Position numbers and translations under genes: made by a program. From a virus: 37,095 bases of DNA. The notes under the pieces are model-generated. The model was not told where the DNA came from. It worked only from the letters and a program-made list of their open reading frames with translations, and searched no databases. The stretch lies in IMG/VR virus record IMGVR_UViG_3300031972_000264, positions 1 to 37,095 of that record. One strand, given 5' to 3'. Positions 27,412-36,113 of the stretch are shown here, piece after piece; the first letter of the stretch is position 1, and each line of letters begins with the position of its first letter.

Positions 27412-28305
27412 ATGAAGTTATCAAACTTAATAGATAAGTATTATTTATCCTTTGATTTCAAGAACTTACGTCAAGAAACTAAAGTACAATATCAATACTT
27501 TCTGAGTGTGTTATCTGATACAAAAACGGATAATGCACAAGTTTTAGGCAGTATCAAGATTTCTGATATCACTACTAAAATGGCAAAGGTATCATATGAG
27601 ATGTGGTGTGAAAGAGGTATACACTTAGCTAATCATGTGATGTCTGTTGCAAGGGTTATATATAACTTTGCTATACACATGGAGCATTATCATATTAATC
27701 CTTTCACGAGCATCAAGAGAAAGACACCTGTAGCAAGAAAGGTAGTGTGGACAAAAGAGAATGTCTGCACATTCCTTGATTATGCCTATCAAGACTTTCA
27801 TACAAGAAATATAGGTTTGATTGCACAGATGGCATATGAGTGGTGTCAGAGACTTGGAGATATGCGAGTAATAAAATGGGAGAACCTAGAATTGGATAAA
27901 AATAAAATGCACATAGAACAATCTAAACGTAGGGCAGAAGTGTTTCTACCTATATCAGAGCCACTATGCGAGATGCTTACTCAGCAGAAACAAGACTATG
28001 GGTTTCAAGAGTATGTAGCACCCTGTACAAAGCCTTCTAATGGGGTCTACAAGCCTTATTCTAAACATAGGCTACCTAAACTAGCTAGAGACATAATGAA
28101 TGATGCAGGACTTCCTGTGGAGTTACGTCTGTCTGATCTAAGAAGAACAGGTACAACAGAGATGGTTGATGCAGGTGTTTCTATGGGTAATATTATGGCA
28201 GTCACAGGGCATACTAATCCTCAGAGTGTCAAGCCATATATGAAAAATACACTAGCTAGTGCTAATCTTGCATTAAATTTAAGAAAAAGTTTGACGGATG
28301 TTTAA
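27412..28305 (+). CDS. int: Tyrosine recombinase / integrase
   Basis: 297 aa. N-terminal SAM-like core-binding part (LRQETKVQYQYFLSVLS; HVMSVARVIYNFAIHMEHYH) and a C-terminal catalytic domain: R147 in EWCQRLGDMR, a beta-hairpin Lys in QSKRR, LRLSDLRRTG with R244 (the usual box-II His is Ser241), H267 in VTGHTNPQSV, and nucleophile Y276 in KPYMKNT. It would cut and rejoin DNA through a 3'-phosphotyrosine. No tRNA-like attP was found beside it. The phage may integrate, or may use it to resolve genomes. It begins 1 nt after the DUF932-like gene stop. Confidence 0.9.
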   Translation: MKLSNLIDKYYLSFDFKNLRQETKVQYQYFLSVLSDTKTDNAQVLGSIKISDITTKMAKVSYEMWCERGIHLANHVMSVARVIYNFAIHMEHYHINPFTSIKRKTPVARKVVWTKENVCTFLDYAYQDFHTRNIGLIAQMAYEWCQRLGDMRVIKWENLELDKNKMHIEQSKRRAEVFLPISEPLCEMLTQQKQDYGFQEYVAPCTKPSNGVYKPYSKHRLPKLARDIMNDAGLPVELRLSDLRRTGTTEMVDAGVSMGNIMAVTGHTNPQSVKPYMKNTLASANLALNLRKSLTDV

Positions 28306-28319
28306 ATCCATGCTACAAG
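28291..28319 (+). promoter_or_regulatory. Promoter candidate for the replication module
   Basis: TTGACG (28291-28296), 17-nt spacer, TACAAG (28314-28319), overlapping the end of the integrase gene and 29 bp before the primase ATG. It is the only break with a gap (42 bp) before the replication genes. The -10 is poor. Confidence 0.35.
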
Positions 28320-28347
28320 GCATTGTCATTGCCCAGAGGTACATACT

Positions 28348-29115
28348 ATGAACAACATAAAAGAATACGTAAAAGACTTAGATATATCTAACGGAGAGAC
28401 ACGAAGATTAAACTGTCCATCTTGTAATGGTTATAAAACATTTACTGTAACAAATAATATGGGTAGTATACTGTGGAACTGTTACAAAGTAACCTGTGAT
28501 ATAAGTGGCAACAGTAAAGTACGTCTCTCTGTAGATGATATTAAAAAGACTAGTGTACAACAAGCTGAAGTAGACTTTGTATTGCCTGACTATATTGTAC
28601 CTCATAGATATAGAAGAGAGGTCATGGACTTCTGTGAACTATGGGATTTAGATATTGACACACTAGACTTATACTATGATGTAAAAGAAAAACGTGTCGT
28701 ATTCCCTGTCACACACAATGGTACTATCCTAGATGCAGTAGGCAGGTCTGTCACCAACCGATTACCTAAATGGAAAAGATATGGAAAAAGTGACTTGCCT
28801 TTTATACATGGTTGTGGTAGTGTCGCAGTTGTTGTTGAGGATTGTGTCAGTGCTTCAGTTGTAGGTAGTGGTGCATATGTTGGGGTAGCTGTGTTAGGTA
28901 CATCATTATCTGAAGCTCATAAAGAGTATATGACACGATTCTCAACAGCTATTATAGCACTAGACCCTGATGCATTACCTAAGACACTATCTTTTGCTAA
29001 AGAGTTAAAAGCATACGTAAAGAATGTTTACGTACTGAAGTTAACAGATGATTTGAAATATAAGAATGACGTAGATATAATAAATTTAATGAACCTAACC
29101 CCAAAGGAGATATAA
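28348..29115 (+). CDS. DNA primase (zinc finger plus TOPRIM)
   Basis: 255 aa. N-terminal zinc-binding residues C23/C26 (CPSC) and C45/C50 (WNCYKVTC), then a TOPRIM-like core: VVVEDCVSASVVG (E164), VAVLGTSLS, and AIIALDPDALPKT (D206, D208). It would make RNA primers for lagging-strand synthesis. Here primase and helicase are separate genes, unlike the fused T7 gp4. Starts after AGAGG. The next gene starts 1 nt after its stop. Confidence 0.9.
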   Translation: MNNIKEYVKDLDISNGETRRLNCPSCNGYKTFTVTNNMGSILWNCYKVTCDISGNSKVRLSVDDIKKTSVQQAEVDFVLPDYIVPHRYRREVMDFCELWDLDIDTLDLYYDVKEKRVVFPVTHNGTILDAVGRSVTNRLPKWKRYGKSDLPFIHGCGSVAVVVEDCVSASVVGSGAYVGVAVLGTSLSEAHKEYMTRFSTAIIALDPDALPKTLSFAKELKAYVKNVYVLKLTDDLKYKNDVDIINLMNLTPKEI

Positions 29116-29116
29116 T

Positions 29117-30346
29117 ATGGAACTAGCACTATTAAGAAGTTTAATGGATAAAGAATTTTATTCAGAACACAGAGGAGCAAAATGTCCTGACAGACTATTC
29201 AGTAAGGATGCTCGTAAAATAAAGAACGCAATAGACACAGCAATGGATAGGTATGAAAGGACACTAACACCTGACGAGATTGAAGCATTGTTTATGTCTA
29301 ATAACCCTACACTAACGACTGCACAGAAACAGGCATACTCTTCTCTGTTTGCTCAGGTAAAAAAAGAGACACCTCTAGGTGGTGATGTTGCACAAGAAGT
29401 GTTATCAAAGTTATTTCAACAGGTAGTAGGAGAGGATGTTGCTAACTTAGGATTTGAGTATGTTAATGGAACACAGTCAAGCCTTGAACCCTTGAGACGT
29501 TTGATTGAGCAACATAATGATGACTTTACACCTGACTTAAATATAGAGTGGGATGATATATCCATAGAGACACTTCTAGCTAAGAATGATTTAGAAGCTA
29601 GATGGCATTTCAATATACCCTGTCTAACTAGACAGATTAGTGGAGTTAATGCAGGACACTTGATTGAGATAGGTGCTAGACCTAATACAGGTAAGACATC
29701 TTTCCATGCAAGCATGATAGCAGGACCTGAAGGTTTGGCACATCAGGGTGCAAACTGTATTGTGTTGTGTAACGAAGAAGGGTATCACAGAGTTGGTGCA
29801 AGATACTTGACTGCTTGTACAGGTATGACTATGCAAGAGATTAAGGCAAACCCTAGTAAGGCTAGAGATTCCTATGCACCTATCAGAGATAAAGTAAAAA
29901 TAAAAGATGCTTCTGATCGTGACATGGCATGGGTAGAGAGTGTGTGTAAAACATACAAACCTGACGTACTCGTACTTGATATGGGAGATAAGTTCTCTAG
30001 ATCAGGTGGGTTCTCAAGACCTGATGAAGCACTTAAAGCAAATGCTATACATGCTCGTATGATTGCCAAGCAACATGAGTGTGCCGTGTTTTACATGTCG
30101 CAGTTAAATGCTGAAGCAGAAGGTAAGGTTATACTCAATCAAGCTATGATGGAAGGTAGTCGTACAGGAAAAGCAGCGGAAGCTGATCTGATGATATTGA
30201 TTGCTAAGAATCCACCTAAACAGGAGAGTCCTGAAGAAGAAGAAGATTTACAAAGACATTTAAATGTGGTAAAGAATAAACTAACAGGGTGGCATGGTTC
30301 TAGAATATGCACACTCAACTATAAAATAGGAAGGTATGAGTTATGA
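29117..30346 (+). CDS. Replicative DNA helicase, DnaB-like
   Basis: 409 aa. A helical N-terminal part of about 150 residues is followed by a RecA-like ATPase: Walker A GARPNTGKTSF (K193), catalytic Glu in VLCNEEGYHRVGAR (E220/E221), Walker B DVLVLDMGD (D288), then HECAVFYMSQLNAEAEGKVI, GSRTGKAAEADLMILIAKNP and VVKNKLTGWHG. It unwinds the fork as a hexamer and should act with the primase encoded just upstream. AGGAG start, ATGA overlap with the next gene. Confidence 0.92.
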   Translation: MELALLRSLMDKEFYSEHRGAKCPDRLFSKDARKIKNAIDTAMDRYERTLTPDEIEALFMSNNPTLTTAQKQAYSSLFAQVKKETPLGGDVAQEVLSKLFQQVVGEDVANLGFEYVNGTQSSLEPLRRLIEQHNDDFTPDLNIEWDDISIETLLAKNDLEARWHFNIPCLTRQISGVNAGHLIEIGARPNTGKTSFHASMIAGPEGLAHQGANCIVLCNEEGYHRVGARYLTACTGMTMQEIKANPSKARDSYAPIRDKVKIKDASDRDMAWVESVCKTYKPDVLVLDMGDKFSRSGGFSRPDEALKANAIHARMIAKQHECAVFYMSQLNAEAEGKVILNQAMMEGSRTGKAAEADLMILIAKNPPKQESPEEEEDLQRHLNVVKNKLTGWHGSRICTLNYKIGRYEL

Positions 30347-31068
30347 CAAAATATTTAACGTGTATCAAGTGTGACATAGAGCAACCTGTAACACAGTTTA
30401 TTGCAATGAAATCAGGTGAGATAAAGAGAACCTGTAAGTCATGTAAGAATGGTCACAAGGCTGTAATTAAAAAGTTAAGGAGTGAAAATGAATACCCTAG
30501 TGAAGACTACTGTTGCCCTATATGCGAGAGAGATATAGAGGAAATAGCTAAGTATGGTCAGATGAGAATGAAGAATTGGGTACTAGATCATTGCCATGAA
30601 ACCAATACCTTTAGAGGTTGGATATGCCATCACTGTAATACTGGACTTGGAGCATTTGCTGATGAAACAAGAAGATTAACTAATTCCACAAGGTACTTAG
30701 ATGAACATAGAGCTAAGATAGAGAAAGCAGAAAGTATGTATACTAAGAAAGACATACCTGATCTGATGCAGGAGTTACACCAAGAACAGATTCTTGCTAA
30801 GGAATGTGATCAAAGAAATTATCATAAGCTACAGTACTCTAATTCCTCTCAAAGAGAAGTTAATAGACTTAAAAAACTAATAAAGTTAATTGAAGCAGGT
30901 CTTGATGTAGAAGATTATGAGAGTGGTACTGTATTAGTTAATGGTAAGTTTGTAGTCACACTACTGCATGATAATTGGAGAAATCTGTATAAGAACAGAT
31001 GGTACAGACATAAAGCTGATATACAACACTTCATAGATAATTATGTATTAAAGGAGTATAAACAATGA
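30343..31068 (+). CDS. Recombination endonuclease VII-like resolvase
   Basis: 241 aa. An N-terminal CxxC pair (C7/C10, C31/C34) precedes the endonuclease VII core: CPIC (C58/C61), WVLDHCHETNTFRGWICHHC (D82, H83, H85; C95/C98) followed by N99, matching T4 gp49 zinc Cys and the D-H-H-N active site. The C-terminal half is helical and basic (NRLKKLIKLIEAGLDVEDY; NWRNLYKNRWYRHKADIQHF). It would cut four-way and branched DNA before packaging. Overlaps helicase and polymerase genes by 4 nt each. Confidence 0.9.
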   Translation: MTKYLTCIKCDIEQPVTQFIAMKSGEIKRTCKSCKNGHKAVIKKLRSENEYPSEDYCCPICERDIEEIAKYGQMRMKNWVLDHCHETNTFRGWICHHCNTGLGAFADETRRLTNSTRYLDEHRAKIEKAESMYTKKDIPDLMQELHQEQILAKECDQRNYHKLQYSNSSQREVNRLKKLIKLIEAGLDVEDYESGTVLVNGKFVVTLLHDNWRNLYKNRWYRHKADIQHFIDNYVLKEYKQ

Positions 31069-33077
31069 AATTAACACTAGACGTAGAAAATACAGTCACT
31101 AAGCGAGATGGCAAGATGCACCTTGATCCTTTTGAGCCTACCAACAAATTAGTTATGGTGGGTTGTCTAACGGATACAGGTAAGGAGTATCTATTCAGAG
31201 ATAACTTTGATGGAGTACAAGAACTACTAGATAAAGCTACAATACTTATTGGTCACAATATATCTTACGACCTAATGTGGTTGTGGGAATGTGGGTTCAA
31301 GTATGAAGGTAGTGTGTTTGACACTATGTTAGCAGAGTATGTATTACAGAGAGGTATAAAGAAACCTCTTTCACTAGAAGCATGTGCAGAAAGATATGAC
31401 CTAGATACAAAGAAACAGGACACACTGAAGGAATACTTTAAGAAAGACATGGGAGTTGACGAGATACCACCTGAAGAATTGTCTGAGTATCTTTCAGCAG
31501 ACTTACATGCTACACAGCAACTATCTGATGAACTATACAGAAAACTAAACACTGTAGAATATAGTGGTTTAATGGAAACAGTAGTACTCAGTAATAGTGT
31601 ATCTATAGTATTAGCTAAGATATACTCACGAGGTTTTGCTGTTAATCTAAGTAAGCTAGAAGAAGTTCGTTCTGAGTTTGAGAAAGAAAAGATTGAGACA
31701 GAGAAGAGACTTCGTTTACAAGTATCTAACCTAATGGGTGACACATCTATTAATTTAAATAGTCCTGAGCAAATGTCTTGGGTTATATATAGTCGTAAGC
31801 CTAAAGAAAAAACAACATGGTTGAATCACTTTCATCCTTACATGAATAAGTCAGACTTAGTACGTAAAATAAATGAACATTCAGACATAGTGTATAAAAC
31901 TACAGCAGTTAGATGCTCTCATTGTTATGGAACAGGCAGGCTTAGAAAGATAAAGAAAGATGGTACACCCTATATTAATCAGCCTAAGTGTGATAAATGT
32001 GAGGGTAGTGGTTATATATTTAAACCATCTAATAATGTAGCAGGTTTTAAGTTCAATCCACCAACTGCTAAGTGGGTTACTGCTAATGGTTTTAGTGTTA
32101 ATAAAAATATGTTAGCAATACTACAGAGATCAGCTAGGAATACAAATAGACAGGATGCTTATAACTTCTTAACTGATCTACAAAGAGTATCAGCATTAGA
32201 TACTTACCTGTCCTCTTTTGTAGAGGGTATAAATATATATGTAAAACCTGACAAGAAACTACATGTTAGATTATTACAACACAGAACTTCTACAGGCAGA
32301 TTTAGTGGTGCAGACCCTAATATGCAGAATATGCCTAGAGGTGGTACATTCCCTGTCAAGAGGGTATTTGTATCAAGATGGAAAGGGGGAAAGATACTTG
32401 AAGCTGACTTTGCTCAATTAGAGTTTAGGGCAGCCGCTTTCCTATCACAAGATAAAACAGCAATGAAGGAGATTGAAGATGGATTTGATGTACATGCATA
32501 CACTGCTTCTGTCATTACGGAATCAGGTCAGAAGACTACTAGGCAAGAAGCAAAAGCTCATACCTTTGCACCCCTCTATGGAGCAACAGGATTTGGGAGA
32601 ACGACTGCTGAAGCAAAATATTATGAGCAGTTCACGGAAAAGTACCAAGGTATCAAGCTATGGCACACCAGATTGGCTAAAGAAGCTCTAGATAAACGAA
32701 TGATTACTACACCATCAGGTAGACAGTTTGCTTTCCCTGATGTAGAACGAAGAAGAAACGGCACTGTTAGTCACTTTACACAGATAAAGAATTATCCTGT
32801 ACAGTCATTTGCTACTGCTGATATAGTTCCCTTAGTGCTAATACACATGGAGAACTTGCTATCTACACACAAGTCTTGTATAGTTAATTCTGTGCATGAT
32901 TCTGTAGTAGTTGATATACATCCTGAAGAAGTAGATCAGGTTTTATATATAATTAAGAAACTTAATGGTGATCTGCAAAGTATCATTGAAAGGCAGTTTA
33001 AGATTGAGTTTAATGTGCCATTATTACTTGAAGCAAAAATAGGTGATAATTGGCTTGACACTAAAGATGTTGCGTGA
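31065..33077 (+). CDS. polA: Family-A DNA polymerase with 3'-5' exonuclease and DnaJ-type zinc finger
   Basis: 670 aa. Exonuclease residues D6/E8 (LTLDVENT), N65/D69 (GHNISYDL) and Y142/D146 (YLSADLHAT). Inserted at 284-316 is a DnaJ-type zinc finger: CSHCYGTG and CDKCEGSG. The polymerase part has motif A EADFAQLEFR (D448), motif B RQEAKAHTFAPLYGATG (R493, K497, F501, Y505) and motif C SVHDSVVVD (D612). F501 corresponds to E. coli Phe762. The exonuclease/zinc-finger/polymerase order is the HMO-2011-type signature as I recall it. Replicates the phage genome. AAGGAG start. Confidence 0.97.
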   Translation: MKLTLDVENTVTKRDGKMHLDPFEPTNKLVMVGCLTDTGKEYLFRDNFDGVQELLDKATILIGHNISYDLMWLWECGFKYEGSVFDTMLAEYVLQRGIKKPLSLEACAERYDLDTKKQDTLKEYFKKDMGVDEIPPEELSEYLSADLHATQQLSDELYRKLNTVEYSGLMETVVLSNSVSIVLAKIYSRGFAVNLSKLEEVRSEFEKEKIETEKRLRLQVSNLMGDTSINLNSPEQMSWVIYSRKPKEKTTWLNHFHPYMNKSDLVRKINEHSDIVYKTTAVRCSHCYGTGRLRKIKKDGTPYINQPKCDKCEGSGYIFKPSNNVAGFKFNPPTAKWVTANGFSVNKNMLAILQRSARNTNRQDAYNFLTDLQRVSALDTYLSSFVEGINIYVKPDKKLHVRLLQHRTSTGRFSGADPNMQNMPRGGTFPVKRVFVSRWKGGKILEADFAQLEFRAAAFLSQDKTAMKEIEDGFDVHAYTASVITESGQKTTRQEAKAHTFAPLYGATGFGRTTAEAKYYEQFTEKYQGIKLWHTRLAKEALDKRMITTPSGRQFAFPDVERRRNGTVSHFTQIKNYPVQSFATADIVPLVLIHMENLLSTHKSCIVNSVHDSVVVDIHPEEVDQVLYIIKKLNGDLQSIIERQFKIEFNVPLLLEAKIGDNWLDTKDVA

Positions 33078-33115
33078 TATAACTACGGAACTTATGTAAA
33101 CAGAAAGGAAATTTA

Positions 33116-34048
33116 ATGACAGAAATAATGACAATAGATACTAATAACTACAATGCTATGGCTAAAGCTATGGGTATTGCAGGAGAAGGTACTACTACAC
33201 CTAAAAAGAGTAACAATCTTAATAGGTTAAGAATATGGCACTCACCATTAATGGGTTATGAAGAAGTTAATGGTAAGAATAAAAAGACTGAGATAATAGA
33301 AGGTGGATCATATCGTCTAGAAGTACTAGACGGAGACAAGTCTACATTTTATTATGCTAATGAGATGTCAGTCAGACCTTTTATGCAACGCTTTATGTAT
33401 AGAAGATATGTAGCTAATACCAATGCCAAGCAGGGTGAACCAAAAGGAACTTATCAAAGAACTATTATGGCAGACAGCCTTAATATGGATTTAAAAGATA
33501 ATACAGGTAAGTTTAACTGTGGTAAACCTACAGGTTATGTAAAGGACTTTAAGGCATTGCCATCTGACATGCAGGACTTAATACGACAGATTAAAAGAGT
33601 TAGAGTTGTGTTTGGTACTGTTCAACTAATAGGTGCAAAGGATTCAAACGGAGATGATGTCTCTTTAGAACCACTTCCTTTTATATGGGAGATAGATAAT
33701 AAGGATGCTTATAAGACAGTAGGAGAGCAGTTTACTGAGTTCACAAAGAAGCAGAGACTACCTATACAGCATAGTATTTATTTTGACAAGACAGAGGAAA
33801 ATCCTTTACCAAATGGTAGTTCTTTCTATACACCTGTAGCTAAGTTAGACATGACTAAATCCTTAGATATAAGTAGTGAAGATCAAAAACTTTTTTCTGA
33901 TTTTATGGATTGGGTTAAAAACTTTAACGACTATATATACAAGGATTGGGATGAGAAGGCTTATGCTAATCAGAAAGAATCCTCTCAAGAAGACATTGAA
34001 ACTGTTGAGCAGTTTATTGATGTTGAATTAGAAGAAGGAGCAGCCTAA
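33116..34048 (+). CDS. Putative single-stranded DNA-binding protein
   Basis: 310 aa, ATG 33116 with AAAGGAA. The protein has a beta-rich middle (SYRLEVLDGDKSTFYYANEM; KRVRVVFGTVQLIGAKDSNG; PLPFIWEIDNKD) and an acidic C-terminal tail (DIETVEQFIDVELEEGAA), the usual mark of ssDNA-binding proteins that recruit replication partners. It sits between polymerase and nuclease genes, where an SSB is expected and none other is seen. No family match recognised, so the role is inference. Confidence 0.6.
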   Translation: MTEIMTIDTNNYNAMAKAMGIAGEGTTTPKKSNNLNRLRIWHSPLMGYEEVNGKNKKTEIIEGGSYRLEVLDGDKSTFYYANEMSVRPFMQRFMYRRYVANTNAKQGEPKGTYQRTIMADSLNMDLKDNTGKFNCGKPTGYVKDFKALPSDMQDLIRQIKRVRVVFGTVQLIGAKDSNGDDVSLEPLPFIWEIDNKDAYKTVGEQFTEFTKKQRLPIQHSIYFDKTEENPLPNGSSFYTPVAKLDMTKSLDISSEDQKLFSDFMDWVKNFNDYIYKDWDEKAYANQKESSQEDIETVEQFIDVELEEGAA

Positions 34049-34902
34049 TGAATCACCCTGCTGAACTGCTAGTGCATCAATATATGACGGATGCTATAAA
34101 TGGTAAATCTACTATGTCTGAGGAAGTAATTGAACAAGTAGGTAACGATGTAAAGGAAGCACTTAGGAAGCAGTTTGGTGGGGGAGTCAAACGAGGTGAC
34201 TTCCGATTGCGTATGTCCAACTTAGGCAGACCTACCTGTCAACTGTGGTTTGATAAAAACAAGCCTGAAGAAGCATCTAGTAAACCAAATAACTTTATGA
34301 TGAACATGATGTTAGGAGATATTGTTGAAGCAGTATTTAAAGGTTTACTAAAAGGTGCAGGAGTTAAGTATGAAGAACCTGAAAACGTGACCCTAGACTT
34401 GGGAGATACCAAAATAGCAGGTACTTACGACTTAGTTCTAGATGGTGCAGTTGATGATGTTAAGTCAGCTTCAGGTTGGTCATACGACAACAAGTTTGTT
34501 GACTATGAAACTCTGAGAGAAGGAGATGCATTTGGTTATGTTAGTCAGTTAGTTGGTTACGCAAAAGCTGCCAAGAAAAAAATTGGTGGTTGGTGGGTAG
34601 TCAACAAAGCTAATGGTGCATTTAAATATGTATCAGCTAGTAATGCTAATGAAGAAGAAGAAATGAGAAAGATCAAAGCAACAGTAGAGACAGTAAACGA
34701 AAATAAGTTTGCTCGTTGCTTTGAGCCTATTGAAGAAACATTTAGAGGTAAGCCTACAGGTAATAAAATATTAGGAGTTAACTGTAGCTTTTGTTCATAT
34801 AAAGAATCCTGTTGGGATAATCTGCAACAGCTACCCTCTGTAATGTCTAAAGCACAGTTTCCTAAAGTTGTAAACTATGTAGAGTTAAATGTCTCCTCAT
34901 AA
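34048..34902 (+). CDS. Cas4/RecB-like exonuclease with four-Cys cluster
   Basis: 284 aa. PD-(D/E)XK residues are visible: E94 (GDIVEAVFKGLL), D128 (IAGTYDLVLDG), D137 and K139 (VDDVKSAS), then Q167/Y171 (YVSQLVGYAKA). C64 (RPTCQLWF) plus C246, C249 and C255 (NCSFCSYKESCW) are spaced like the iron-sulfur staple of Cas4 and AddB nucleases. It probably degrades or resects DNA ends in phage recombination and host DNA recycling, the job of gp6 in T7. TAATG overlap with the preceding gene. Confidence 0.88.
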   Translation: MNHPAELLVHQYMTDAINGKSTMSEEVIEQVGNDVKEALRKQFGGGVKRGDFRLRMSNLGRPTCQLWFDKNKPEEASSKPNNFMMNMMLGDIVEAVFKGLLKGAGVKYEEPENVTLDLGDTKIAGTYDLVLDGAVDDVKSASGWSYDNKFVDYETLREGDAFGYVSQLVGYAKAAKKKIGGWWVVNKANGAFKYVSASNANEEEEMRKIKATVETVNENKFARCFEPIEETFRGKPTGNKILGVNCSFCSYKESCWDNLQQLPSVMSKAQFPKVVNYVELNVSS

Positions 34903-35341
34903 AATAAGAAGAGAAGCAATAAAATATGGGTATAGGAGTGGATTAGAGCATAAGATAGCAGAGTATCTTACCCTACTAAAGCATAAGTATGAGTATGAAA
35001 GCCTTAAAATAGAGTGGGAAGACTTGACTTATCGCACCTATACCCCTGATTTTATTTTAAAAAATGGTATAATAATAGAAACTAAAGGTAGATTTCTAAC
35101 AGCAGATAGAAAAAAGCACCTATGTATAAAAAAACAACAACCAAGTCTTGACATTAGGTTTGTTTTCACTAATAGTAGAAGTAAATTAAGTAAAGGAGCA
35201 AAATCAACCTATGGGGAATGGTGTATAAAACATGGTTTTAGATACTATGACAGAATCATACCTGAAGATTGGTTAAAAGAAAAAGGAAAAAACAAGCACC
35301 CTAAATTCATAAAGTTTTTAGGTACAAAAATAAGGAGATAA
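34889..35341 (+). CDS. Endonuclease I-like Holliday junction resolvase (T7 gp3 type)
   Basis: 150 aa. YRSGLEHKIAEYL (E20), YTPDFIL (D54), IIIETKGRF (E64, K66) match T7 endonuclease I residues E20, D55, E65 and K67. The part VFTNSRSKLSKGAKSTYGEW, then RIIPEDWLKE is also typical. It would act as a dimer on four-way junctions and branched replication intermediates. ATG 34889 overlaps the nuclease gene by 14 nt and has no clear SD, so translation may depend on coupling. Confidence 0.93.
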   Translation: MSPHKIRREAIKYGYRSGLEHKIAEYLTLLKHKYEYESLKIEWEDLTYRTYTPDFILKNGIIIETKGRFLTADRKKHLCIKKQQPSLDIRFVFTNSRSKLSKGAKSTYGEWCIKHGFRYYDRIIPEDWLKEKGKNKHPKFIKFLGTKIRR

Positions 35342-35345
35342 TAGA

Positions 35346-35696
35346 ATGATAAAAAATATGTTTGAGAGAAGACCTGAGTGTTGTTACATAGAACTACAAC
35401 CTAACTTAACAAAAGACAATAAATGGACAGGACAAGTAGAAGTCAATATATTGACATCACGTAATAACCCTATGGACACAGAATCTAGGAATGACTTACT
35501 ACATTTATGTCAGCTTACAGCTAGTACTGTGGCTTTAATGGAACAAGATTATGACTTAGTTGATAGACTAGAAGAATTTGTTAATGAAAAAGATGAATAT
35601 ACGCCTGATTATGATAATAAAAAGGTTGACATTGTCCACGGAGAAGATAATATAGTACACCTATCGTTTACTACAGAAACTAAAGGGAAAGCATAA
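35346..35696 (+). CDS. Small protein, unknown
   Basis: 116 aa, ATG 35346 after AAGGAG. ERRPECCYIELQPNLTKDNK, WTGQVEVNILTSRNNPMDTE, LLHLCQLTASTVALMEQDYD, then acidic stretches and VHLSFTTETKGK. Beta-strand, helix, beta-strand layout; acidic overall. Relatives occur in other phages near replication genes as I recall. Function unknown. Overlaps the DUF3310 gene as TAATGG. Confidence 0.7.
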   Translation: MIKNMFERRPECCYIELQPNLTKDNKWTGQVEVNILTSRNNPMDTESRNDLLHLCQLTASTVALMEQDYDLVDRLEEFVNEKDEYTPDYDNKKVDIVHGEDNIVHLSFTTETKGKA

Positions 35697-35962
35697 TGGA
35701 AAGGTATGGTGAATATATGGCAAGAAGAATGAACGAGGAAGCTAAAAAGGATATGGTTAATAGTCCTGAGCATTACAATAAAGCAGGCATTGAGACTATT
35801 GATGCTCTAGAAGCTATGTTAACTAATGGGTTTGATTATTACCTACAAGGTAACATAGTTAAGTACCTATGGAGATACAGGTACAAGAATGGTGTTGAAG
35901 ATTTAAAAAAAGCACAATGGTATCTCAATAAATTAATTGAGGTCTATGATGATAAAAGTTAA
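35696..35962 (+). CDS. DUF3310 protein
   Basis: 88 aa. VNSPEHYNKAGIETIDALEA, LTNGFDYYLQGNIVKYLWRY, KNGVEDLKKAQWYLNKLIE: the complete DUF3310 signature (PxHY...E.ID...Y..GN..KY..R...K.G..DL.KA.WYL). In phages this domain is often called a nucleotide-kinase-associated or SaV-like protein; the activity is not established. It lies between replication and nucleotide-metabolism genes, consistent with a nucleotide or replication role. Confidence 0.9.
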   Translation: MERYGEYMARRMNEEAKKDMVNSPEHYNKAGIETIDALEAMLTNGFDYYLQGNIVKYLWRYRYKNGVEDLKKAQWYLNKLIEVYDDKS

Positions 35963-36113
35963 AATGATGTTAACTTTACATGTAGACGAAGAAGAATATC
36001 CTATACCTGCCGATCAAAATGTAGCAGAGGAATTAGAGACAAGTATGACAGAATTTATATATGATATAGGTGGTGTTAAAATAAAAAATATTAGAACTTT
36101 ACAGGAGACATAA
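35949..36113 (+). CDS. 54-aa early protein
   Basis: ATG 35949 lies inside the end of the DUF3310 gene, with GAGG 6 nt upstream; an adjacent ATG at 35946 is equally possible. MIKVKMMLTLHVDEEEYPIP, ADQNVAEELETSMTEFIYDI, then GGVKIKNIRTLQET: a small beta-alpha-beta protein. TAA at 36111-36113 abuts the reductase ATG. Similar mini-proteins are common beside phage replication genes. Function unknown. Confidence 0.7.
   Translation: MIKVKMMLTLHVDEEEYPIPADQNVAEELETSMTEFIYDIGGVKIKNIRTLQET

Noticed and set aside
28306-28347. attP core next to the integrase
   Set aside because: The 42-bp gap has only a 4-bp GGCA/TGCC hairpin and no tRNA-like end; nothing supports an attachment site.
32473-32691. 72-codon plus-strand frame inside the DNA polymerase gene
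   Set aside because: It overlaps polymerase motifs in another frame and has no RBS or recognisable content.
35626-35652. TTGACA with TAATAT 16 nt downstream as a promoter
   Set aside because: It lies wholly inside the 116-aa gene in a tightly packed operon, and AT-rich DNA produces such matches by chance.
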